Below, one piece after another: positions 1 through 5,432 of a stretch of DNA of 10,797 bases. Made by a program: the position numbers and the translations under genes. The notes below the pieces were generated by a model. That model was not told the DNA's origin. It ran no database searches and was given only the letters and a program-made list of their open reading frames with translations. Each line of letters opens with the position of its first letter. The stretch's first letter is position 1. This stretch comes from Methylomonas sp. GTDB taxonomy: Bacteria; Pseudomonadota; Gammaproteobacteria; Methylococcales; Methylomonadaceae. The DNA lies in assembly GCA_028688235.1 (NCBI GenBank), contig JAQTYP010000077.1, forward strand, positions 1-10,797. The letters are read 5' to 3'.

Positions 1-810
1 CACCACGCCCAACAGCATGCTGGGCATGGCCAAGTCCAGTACGGCCGCCGCCTTGAACTTGCCTTGCAATTGCAAAATATCGGCCATGTGTAGCGCCGCC
101 CACGGCAACAGCAGTAGCTTTAAAACGACGATAGGTACGATGTAGGGTAAGTTACGCAGCCGAATTGCCCGCCAGCTCAAAGCCAGCCCCAACGAAAATA
201 TCATCAACGGCGCGACGGCCGCAGCCGACTTTTGCAGCAATCCGGCCAACCAAGGCGGCACCGGCACGCTAGCCAAATTCAAGCCCACCGCTAAGAACGC
301 GGCCCAAAAAGGCGGTGCATTGAAAAATCCCAATAAAGACTTAGGCTTGGCTTCCTCGGCAGTACCGAAATAGCGGGCCAGCGAAATACCCAACGTAAAT
401 ACCAACGGCGCCGCGGCGAATAAATCCATTTGGATCACGACCGATCGCGACCAGCTACCGTATGCCTGCTCCAGCACGGGCAAGCCTAAATAGGTCACGT
501 TCGGAAAGGCTGTCGCCAATATCATGGCTCCCGCTTGCTGGTTTTTGAACTTGAATGATTTGATCAGCAGCCAACAGACCGCGACGCCCAGCAGTATGGT
601 CGCACAGCCTAAGGCACTATAGCGGAAAGATTGCCAGCCGATATCGGCCGTCCACAATACATCCAGGACCATCGCCGGCAGGAAAAAATAATAGACCACG
701 CTAGTCAAGGCCAGTCGGGTTTGGTCGGCGGACAGCCCAGGCTGCGGAAATAAGCGCCAACCGGCCCCGCACAGCATCAACACGGTCATTTGGATCAATG
801 TCGCATTCAT
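1..810 (-). CDS. AEC-family (auxin efflux carrier-like) transporter, 3' end outside window
   Basis: This is an integral inner-membrane transporter. AEC proteins are secondary carriers that usually export or exchange small organic anions; the substrate cannot be read from this sequence. The frame is open for 270 codons from the ATG at 808-810 to the window edge with no stop. The translation begins MNATLIQMTVLMLCGAGW and is a chain of hydrophobic segments (around residues 3-17, 34-50, 71-86, 141-155 and later). Family-typical stretches are AFPNVTYLGLPVLE (around residues 131-144), a central hydrophilic loop with EEAKPK (around 182-187), and LDLAMPSMLLGVV at the edge, which matches the AMP-containing region near the end of AEC proteins. 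Family members are about 300-320 residues, so roughly 40 residues are missing. No clear ribosome binding site precedes the ATG. The gene diverges from hypE across a 333-bp spacer, and no functional link to hypE is evident. Confidence 0.85.
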   Translation of the reverse strand, partial: MNATLIQMTVLMLCGAGWRLFPQPGLSADQTRLALTSVVYYFFLPAMVLDVLWTADIGWQSFRYSALGCATILLGVAVCWLLIKSFKFKNQQAGAMILATAFPNVTYLGLPVLEQAYGSWSRSVVIQMDLFAAAPLVFTLGISLARYFGTAEEAKPKSLLGFFNAPPFWAAFLAVGLNLASVPVPPWLAGLLQKSAAAVAPLMIFSLGLALSWRAIRLRNLPYIVPIVVLKLLLLPWAALHMADILQLQGKFKAAAVLDLAMPSMLLGVV

Positions 811-839
811 TTAAAACAGCTAATTTTTAGGGATACAAC

Positions 840-866
840 AGTATATGCGTTTATTGAATTACCCAA
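840..866 (-). promoter_or_regulatory. Possible sigma-70 promoter of the AEC gene
   Basis: On the minus strand a TATACT hexamer (840-845) matches the -10 consensus at five of six positions. A TTGGGT (861-866) lies upstream of it as a weak -35 match. The 15-base spacing is shorter than the usual 17. Initiation just after the -10 would give a leader of about 25-30 bases before the ATG at 810. This is a pattern match only. Confidence 0.3.
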
Positions 867-927
867 GCATTGGATCACCACCGTAGGCCTCTATGCGATA
901 AACTAAGGCTTAGGAATGAGCATGAAG

Positions 928-1076
928 TAACTTCTTCAAATTCGGAAATGGGGTTCAGTGACTCGATTGACAGGTGTCGGCGGCAGGGATAGCCGCCAAG
1001 CCTACATGGACGTATTCACGGCGTCCTGTCGAGCGAGTCACCGAACCTCCACCATGCTTACTGTTTCGAGAAGTTA
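928..1076. repeat. Nested palindromic intergenic element (REP/MITE-like)
   Basis: Three levels of inverted repeat are visible. The outermost arms TAACTTCT (928-935) and AGAAGTTA (1069-1076) are perfect 8-bp complements. Inside them, 952-974 pairs with 1025-1047: about 20 of 23 positions are Watson-Crick and one more is a G-T wobble (ggttc, gtgactcg and gacagg against their complements). Inside that are two small hairpins: GGCGGC/GCCGCC (979-984 with 992-997, 7-base loop) and GGACG/CGTCC (1008-1012 with 1022-1026), the latter competing with the base of the main stem. The core around 1001-1030 resembles palindromic repeats that I recall as abundant in methanotroph and other gammaproteobacterial genomes; this was not checked. 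It carries no credible open reading frame, so it is non-autonomous at most. A TTTT run follows the right arm, so it could also end transcripts. Confidence 0.7.
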
Positions 1077-1143
1077 TTTTGCGCATATTCCTTAACCGCT
1101 CCGTTTAACGGTAGCATGTTCATCAAAACAATGTTAAAGCCCC

Positions 1144-2169
1144 ATGACGACAGTAAGGCCGTTTCCAGAAACCCATATCGCCCTCGCCCACGGTAACGGC
1201 GGGAGATTGATGCGCGAGCTGATCGAATCCTTGTTTGCCCATCATCTAGCTAACGAATTGTTGGATACCAACGTCGACGCAGCACGCTTACCCTCGGAAG
1301 CCGGTGCCGGCGAAATCATGATGACGACCGACGGTTTTACCGTAGATCCTTTGGAATTTCCCGGCGGCAATATCGGCAGTCTGGCCGTGCACGGCACCGT
1401 CAACGATTTAGCCGTTTCCGGCGCGATTCCGCGCTATCTGAGCCTAAACGCCTTTATCGAAGAAGGCCTGGAAGTCGCGCTGTTGGACAGGGTTTTGGCG
1501 GCGATGGCGGCCGCTTGCACAGAGGCCGGTGTTAACGTCGTGGCCGGCGATACCAAGGTGCTGCGCCGCGGCCAGGGCGGCGGCATTTACTTCGCGGTGA
1601 CCGGCATAGGCCTACGCAGGCCCGAACTCAAATTGGGCATGGACCAAATCCGGCCGGGCGATGCGGTCGTACTGAGCGGCTCGGTCGGCGATCACGGCAC
1701 CGCCGTGCTGTTGGCTAGGGAACAATTCGGCTTGTCCGGCGAGCTGCAATCCGACTCTGCCAGCGTATTGCCCGTTACCCAAGCACTCTGCGAGCTACCC
1801 GGCTTGCGCTTCATGCGCGACCCGACCCGCGGCGGACTGGCTACGGTCGCCCACGAAATCGCCCATGCCACCCGATATGGTGTTCGACTATTGGAGAGAC
1901 ACATTCCGGTGCGGGAACCGGTGCGCATGGTTTGCGAGATACTCGGATACGACCCGCTGTATCTGGCATCCGAAGGCCGAGTGCTTGCCGTCATCGCCCC
2001 CGAAAACGCCGAACTGGCCGTCGACCGCTTGCACGGCTTGGGCTATGCCGACGCGGCCGTTATCGGCGCAATCCACAGCGGCAAACCGACGGTCAGTTTG
2101 GAGACCGAACTCGGCGGCGAGCGCATCTTGCAGGAATTGGAAGACGATCCTTTACCGCGGATTTGCTGA
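1144..2169 (+). CDS. hypE: [NiFe]-hydrogenase maturation protein HypE (carbamoyl dehydratase)
   Basis: HypE works in the cytoplasm with HypF. HypF transfers a carbamoyl group to the C-terminal cysteine of HypE, and HypE dehydrates it with ATP to a thiocyanate. The cyanide is then passed to the iron held by HypC/HypD for the [NiFe] active site. The 341-residue product has the expected length and PurM-like architecture: AHGNGG (15-20), the nucleotide-binding block with TTDGFTVDPL and FPGGNIG (61-78), GTVNDLAVSGA (84-94), GDTKV (135-139), RDPTRGG (225-231), and the diagnostic C-terminal PLPRIC ending in the acceptor Cys341. An in-frame TAA at 1135-1137 makes the ATG at 1144 the first possible ATG start. 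No Shine-Dalgarno sequence precedes it, which is unusual. hypE normally follows hypD, but here it has no hyp neighbour within the window and is followed by a convergent gene. Confidence 0.97.
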   Translation: MTTVRPFPETHIALAHGNGGRLMRELIESLFAHHLANELLDTNVDAARLPSEAGAGEIMMTTDGFTVDPLEFPGGNIGSLAVHGTVNDLAVSGAIPRYLSLNAFIEEGLEVALLDRVLAAMAAACTEAGVNVVAGDTKVLRRGQGGGIYFAVTGIGLRRPELKLGMDQIRPGDAVVLSGSVGDHGTAVLLAREQFGLSGELQSDSASVLPVTQALCELPGLRFMRDPTRGGLATVAHEIAHATRYGVRLLERHIPVREPVRMVCEILGYDPLYLASEGRVLAVIAPENAELAVDRLHGLGYADAAVIGAIHSGKPTVSLETELGGERILQELEDDPLPRIC

Positions 2170-2307
2170 ACAAATGGGGCTGCGGATTTTGGGGTCGAAA
2201 TAGTGAAACTAATTTTCTGAGGGTTGGTCGCCCCCATCGGACCGACTCGCCGATAGGGGGCTCACATCGCTAAAAGAACAACCCAAGGAGATAACGCGAT
2301 TGTCGGC
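2170..2307. other. Convergent spacer between hypE and the cargo block
   Basis: This 138-bp stretch holds one terminator-like hairpin and no supported gene. It marks the downstream end of both the hypE transcript and the T6SS/cargo transcript. Confidence 0.6.
2230..2261. terminator. Convergent terminator-like hairpin after hypE
   Basis: GCCCCCATCGG (2230-2240) is complementary to CCGATAGGGGGC (2250-2261) apart from one bulged base, giving a GC-rich stem of about 11 bp with a 9-base loop. It sits 60 bp after the hypE stop and 46 bp after the end of the minus-strand gene at 2308. It could therefore separate the two convergent transcripts. There is no T-run on either side, so intrinsic termination is uncertain. 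Confidence 0.5.
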
Positions 2308-2817
2308 TTATTCCGGCGAGGGTTTCGGGCTGACCGGCGTTGGCGCTTCCTCATCGGGCGGCCCAGCCAGTTTTTGTACGCTGCGCGAAGTCAAATCGAC
2401 GCGATACACGCCGCCGACTTCATTTTCAATTTCCAGCCCCCTACCTTCGTCAACCAGGCGCATAGCACGAAAATAAATACCGCCACCCTCTACGCCAGCT
2501 GCACGAGCGTCGGGCACATCGTAGACCTTTAGCCGCCACAAGCGTTCGCCTGTTTTGCTGTCGATAGCGGCCAAATAACCGCCGTTCTGGTCACCTTGAC
2601 GCTCGTCGGTGCGATCTTGTTCGTATCTGACATTACCTGCATCGATAGCGAGAACTTCCGGCGCCGGCGGGCGACTTGCGGATGGAGGGGTATTCATAGG
2701 TCGATTCTCCAAATTATTACCTTGTGGTGTGTCGGCCGCATCGCAACCGGCATTGACGAATTGCAACGCGATTAGTGCAGCCGCCCTGAAGTCAAAAACA
2801 AAAAACTTCGACCTCAT
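2308..2817 (-). CDS. Putative immunity protein of the metallopeptidase, possible lipoprotein
   Basis: The function is not assigned from family knowledge. The 169-residue product has three parts. Residues 1-25 are signal-like: K4, a hydrophobic run to about 21, then VNAGC with Cys25 as a possible lipidation site (Asn at -3 is atypical). Residues 26-58 are a Pro/Asn-rich linker. Residues 59-157 form a compact beta-rich domain with LAAIDSKTGERLWRLKVYD, the wording of a PQQ/WD-type propeller blade. A Pro-rich tail follows. The ATG overlaps the stop of the metallopeptidase gene (ATGA, 2814-2817), so translation is probably coupled and the two products probably work together. A small protein directly behind a candidate toxin suggests immunity; this is inferred from position. 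An in-frame ATG at 2695-2697 has a better ribosome site (GGAG, 9 bases upstream) and would give a 129-residue cytoplasmic form, so the start is open. Confidence 0.6.
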   Translation of the reverse strand: MRSKFFVFDFRAAALIALQFVNAGCDAADTPQGNNLENRPMNTPPSASRPPAPEVLAIDAGNVRYEQDRTDERQGDQNGGYLAAIDSKTGERLWRLKVYDVPDARAAGVEGGGIYFRAMRLVDEGRGLEIENEVGGVYRVDLTSRSVQKLAGPPDEEAPTPVSPKPSPE

Positions 2818-3938
2818 ATGATTTTCAATGCTTTATTGCGTTCGCTTTCCGTCAGCATGTCGGCGCAATCCGCGCAGAAAAACGCCCAGCTATCGGCGTT
2901 TCTGATCGCCGCACTTCCCGGAAATCCTGCGTGTGGCCCGATGCCGTACCATGCGTAACGGGCATTGCCGATATTCACGTCTTCCGTGCCGCAAACCAAG
3001 TGGGTCAGTTCGTGCACGATAACCCGCGTCCAGTTTTTATGTCCCGGAAGTACGCTACCAGGATGATCTACGAAAAACGATTTCTCGATATAGACTACGT
3101 CCATGCCTTCGGCTTTGTTGGTGAAGGTAAAAGCTTCGCTATTCAAAAAACTGATATCGTTGGCCGTAGTAGCGTTACGCAAGGGCACCCAATCGGTCAG
3201 CACGAAATGCCCCTTGTTGAGCATGCCAATGATGTCTTTGAAGCCTTTCGTCAGCCTGGCGATATAGGTCTTCAAATCCTCATTCGATGTCGCAGGGTCT
3301 GCAAACCACCGTTTGACCAATTCCAACGAACCGATTTCGCTTTTATGCTTGCCGCCTTCCGCCGCCTTGGCCGCATTCGCCAGCACCATGCCGGTTTTCT
3401 GACACCAGGCCAAGCCATGGCGGGTAGCGGAAGCCAGGTGTTTTTTGGCTTCCTCGTTAAAGATTTCCGAATTGCTCCTGAGCAATAGCCTAGCCGCCAT
3501 TTCGGTGTTAGCCCGTCCATGCAGATCGTCGGAAGGCCAGTCGCGCAGTTCCGTGGGCAAGGAAACGATCCAAACCTTGCGGCTACCCCAACGATTCAGC
3601 AAATAGACATGACGCAGCAATTTGAGAGCGGCTGCCCGCATCTTGGCTCTGGACTCGACGACACTGTTGCCGCTATCGGTCCAGGCTCCGACGGCCTTTA
3701 AAATACCCTGATCCTCGGTAACGGTCTTGTGCCCCAAAAAAGTCTTATCCCCGTGTTTAACGTCTTTCCTGAGATCGGATAAGGCAGAGGCGTAACTGGG
3801 ATCGAAGCCCTCGGCATCCATCAATTTGTATAGTTTTTTAACCAATGGCTGCCACTCCGTATCGAAGTTAGCTTCATTGGCAAGCCAGCCGCGCGCATAG
3901 TCGTACTCGGCTTTAAATTTCTTGGTCCAGTCTGGCAT
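2814..3938 (-). CDS. M35-like (aspzincin) zinc metallopeptidase, candidate T6SS effector
   Basis: This is probably a toxin-type peptidase delivered by the adjacent T6SS. From the ATG at 3936-3938 it has 374 residues. A helical N-terminal region of about 250 residues is unrecognised. The C-terminal domain holds VHELTHL (zinc ligands His309 and His313, catalytic Glu310), GTED (317-320), a Tyr-rich segment, and RNADSWAFF, where Asp349 lies 40 residues after His309. Deuterolysin-type M35 peptidases use this arrangement, HExxH plus a later N-x-A-D aspartate, so all expected zinc ligands are present. No signal peptide is seen, as expected for T6SS cargo. The start was chosen because GGAGAA lies about 5 bases upstream. 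A longer frame opens at 3986 but adds 16 residues unlike a conserved start. The stop overlaps the next gene by 4 bases. The effector role is inferred from position; the peptidase fold is well supported. Confidence 0.8.
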   Translation of the reverse strand: MPDWTKKFKAEYDYARGWLANEANFDTEWQPLVKKLYKLMDAEGFDPSYASALSDLRKDVKHGDKTFLGHKTVTEDQGILKAVGAWTDSGNSVVESRAKMRAAALKLLRHVYLLNRWGSRKVWIVSLPTELRDWPSDDLHGRANTEMAARLLLRSNSEIFNEEAKKHLASATRHGLAWCQKTGMVLANAAKAAEGGKHKSEIGSLELVKRWFADPATSNEDLKTYIARLTKGFKDIIGMLNKGHFVLTDWVPLRNATTANDISFLNSEAFTFTNKAEGMDVVYIEKSFFVDHPGSVLPGHKNWTRVIVHELTHLVCGTEDVNIGNARYAWYGIGPHAGFPGSAAIRNADSWAFFCADCADMLTESERNKALKII

Positions 3939-4307
3939 AAAAGTTCTCCGGCAAATAGTTACGTTAAGACATTTAATCAACGCCAATAACGAAGAGAATC
4001 GCTAATAGGGCATTGATTAAAACCTATACTCTCGACTACCGATTGCACTAAAAATAGCCATCGGTATCGGGCCTATCTTGAAACTTCAATTTCTTTTGGA
4101 ACAAGACAAGGATAGCTTAAGTTTGCTTTACCACCACACAAATACGATTCTTTAGCCAGAAGCCTGTCCAAGAATAAAACGGCCAAGTTAAATTATTAAC
4201 AAAAAACGTTTTACTTTTTGATTTATAGGGTTATTTGCGATTGCATTAAGGCATCATCTTAATCAATTTCCCACACCTATATTCATGTGAGCATTTAACC
4301 ATCCCCC
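3939..4307. other. AT-rich non-coding gap before the metallopeptidase gene
   Basis: No gene is supported in this 369-bp stretch, which looks richer in A and T than the genes around it. It contains a perfect 8-bp inverted repeat TTAATCAA/TTGATTAA (3973-3980 and 4013-4020) just upstream of the metallopeptidase gene. A third copy of TTAATCAA lies at 4259-4266, and there is a 10-bp palindrome AAAACGTTTT at 4203-4212. The size of the gap suggests that the metallopeptidase gene may have its own promoter or operator here. No convincing -35/-10 pair was found on the minus strand. An immunity gene for the preceding 337-residue protein might be expected in this place but is not seen. Confidence 0.6.
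3973..4020. repeat. Inverted repeat TTAATCAA/TTGATTAA upstream of the metallopeptidase gene
   Basis: Two perfect 8-bp complementary arms are separated by 32 bases. They end about 35 bases before the chosen start of the metallopeptidase gene. The long AT-rich arms fit an operator or a weak cruciform better than a terminator. The function is unknown. Confidence 0.4.
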
Positions 4308-5321
4308 TCACTTACCCACATATTCCAACTTAGCGCCATGTTTGGCGGCAAACTTCCGGGCATTGACGGCTATGTCGGTACCCACGTGTTTCGCGTCCAG
4401 CCGGACCGAGACGATGTTGTTGGCGAAAGGTAAATCGCTGAATATGTGTGCCTCGATTAAATACAGAATAACATCAGCGTCCGGGAGAATTTGATTTAGG
4501 TAACAGCTAGCGATGATGGCATTCTGCATCATCATATTCGGAGCGTAGGCTAAAAGCGAGCCCAAAGCCGGATAAGGGACTTGCTTCTTTACCCCCGCAT
4601 TGGAAGTTTCACCATAGAAAGTATCGCCCGGAAAATATAAGGCGTTGACCTTGAAACGCGGGTGCAATACCAAATGGCTGGTCCCGTAATCGATAGCGGC
4701 GCCGTGAGGCTGGCGCCTATAATTCAAACCCGCGAAAATCTGCTTGGTTTTGGAATTGAAATGCGGATTCATGGAAATATATCCCAGTTGGCCGTCGGCT
4801 CCGGTCACATATTCCCCCTTGCCAAACGCCATGTGCTTCTTAATCGCCCCGGTGCGTATCCCAGGACTCAAACCTCTTTTGGCATGGCTTTCGGGCGCAT
4901 AATCCCAGGCCTTGGGAAACGTCACCTTGTCGTCGACCTGAGTACGTTGATGAGGTTGATTCATAAGGTCGTTTGGCAACATCACCCTACCGAAATCGTC
5001 CGTTTTGGCGCGCTCGTACATCTGAGTATAGGAGTCGTAGGTGTTCTCCGTGCTGAACCAATTTTCCGCCTTAAAATTGATCGTCAATTCCGAGTTTTGC
5101 AAGCCTTTATTGATCTTGTAATAAACCTCCAACCATTTATCGCCGCTTAAATCGAGATGGGCAAAAGTCGGATGCTCCCTAAAAAATTGGGCAAGCTTTT
5201 CTTCCAATCCCCTATCGCGACGGGACAATTCCGCCTGTCTGGCCTTAACGTAATGCTGTTGAACCAAGCCGGCGCTAGGGCCGGTGACTTTCGTCCATAA
5301 TTTTTTAACTCTGTCTGGCAT
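4308..5321 (-). CDS. Unassigned 337-residue protein, candidate T6SS cargo toxin
   Basis: I do not recognise a named family with confidence. The product is soluble, with no signal peptide or membrane segment. Residues 1-75 are charged and helical and begin MPDRVKKLW. The C-terminal third (about 195-310) holds NYRRQPHGAA (200-209), YGTSHLVLHPRF (212-223), ALYFPGDTF (227-235) and YLIEAHIF (287-294). This order of an Arg, a small-S-x-hydrophobic strand and a late Glu resembles R-S-E type ADP-ribosyltransferase toxins and DUF3626-like proteins. The resemblance is loose: a single EAH stands in place of ExE. The gene lies 111 bp after clpV and ahead of the metallopeptidase gene, so it reads as accessory T6SS cargo. 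Its start at 5321 has only a weak GGA upstream. No partner immunity gene follows. Coding is well supported; the function is a guess. Confidence 0.7.
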   Translation of the reverse strand: MPDRVKKLWTKVTGPSAGLVQQHYVKARQAELSRRDRGLEEKLAQFFREHPTFAHLDLSGDKWLEVYYKINKGLQNSELTINFKAENWFSTENTYDSYTQMYERAKTDDFGRVMLPNDLMNQPHQRTQVDDKVTFPKAWDYAPESHAKRGLSPGIRTGAIKKHMAFGKGEYVTGADGQLGYISMNPHFNSKTKQIFAGLNYRRQPHGAAIDYGTSHLVLHPRFKVNALYFPGDTFYGETSNAGVKKQVPYPALGSLLAYAPNMMMQNAIIASCYLNQILPDADVILYLIEAHIFSDLPFANNIVSVRLDAKHVGTDIAVNARKFAAKHGAKLEYVGK

Positions 5322-5345
5322 GTCGTTATTCCACTGATTGATCTG

Positions 5346-5359
5346 CTATTAGCTATTAG
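5346..5359. repeat. Tandem CTATTAG x2
   Basis: Two exact adjacent copies of a 7-base unit (5346-5352 and 5353-5359) lie in the spacer between clpV and the 337-residue gene, just before its translation start on the minus strand. The function is unknown, and it may be a simple slippage duplication. Confidence 0.4.
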
Positions 5360-5423
5360 TCCTTAGGGCTCTATCGCGTAAAGGACCCCGATGCGGCAAC
5401 CGGCCGATAAACGGCCGGCGCAT
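5359..5423 (-). terminator. Two consecutive hairpins between clpV and the cargo genes
   Basis: Ten bases after the clpV stop, ATGCG (5391-5395) pairs with CGCAT (5419-5423). Inside it CCGGCCG (5400-5406) pairs with CGGCCGG (5412-5418) around a 5-base loop, a very stable GC-rich stem with one 4-base bulge. A second stem, GTCCTT/AAGGAC (5359-5364 with 5381-5386), comes next on the minus strand. Neither is followed by a real T-run. They may partly terminate or attenuate transcription, or protect the 3' end of the clpV message, so that cargo genes are expressed less than the apparatus. The role is inferred. Confidence 0.45.
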
Positions 5424-5432
5424 TCCCCAGAA

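Larger units (their letters stand above)
811..1143. other. Divergent intergenic spacer between the AEC gene and hypE
   Basis: No gene is supported in this 333-bp stretch. From left to right it holds the presumed AEC promoter, the 149-bp palindromic element, and a 67-bp leader before hypE. The leader contains a small CCGTT-T-AACGG palindrome (1101-1111). No remnant of hypD, the usual neighbour upstream of hypE, is recognisable: the frame leading into hypE has a TAA at 1135-1137. Confidence 0.7.

Noticed and set aside
1081..1143. Remnant of hypD upstream of hypE
   Set aside because: The reading frames contain stops, and no HypD C-terminal cysteine motif is visible.
1865..2273. Overlapping plus-strand frames of 112-113 codons inside and beyond hypE
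   Set aside because: They are frame-shifted shadows of hypE with arginine-rich, domain-free translations.
3936..3986. A longer start for the metallopeptidase at 3986, adding MALIKCLNVT and six more residues
   Set aside because: The ATG at 3938 has a good GGAGAA site at proper spacing, and the added 16 residues do not look like a conserved start or a signal peptide.
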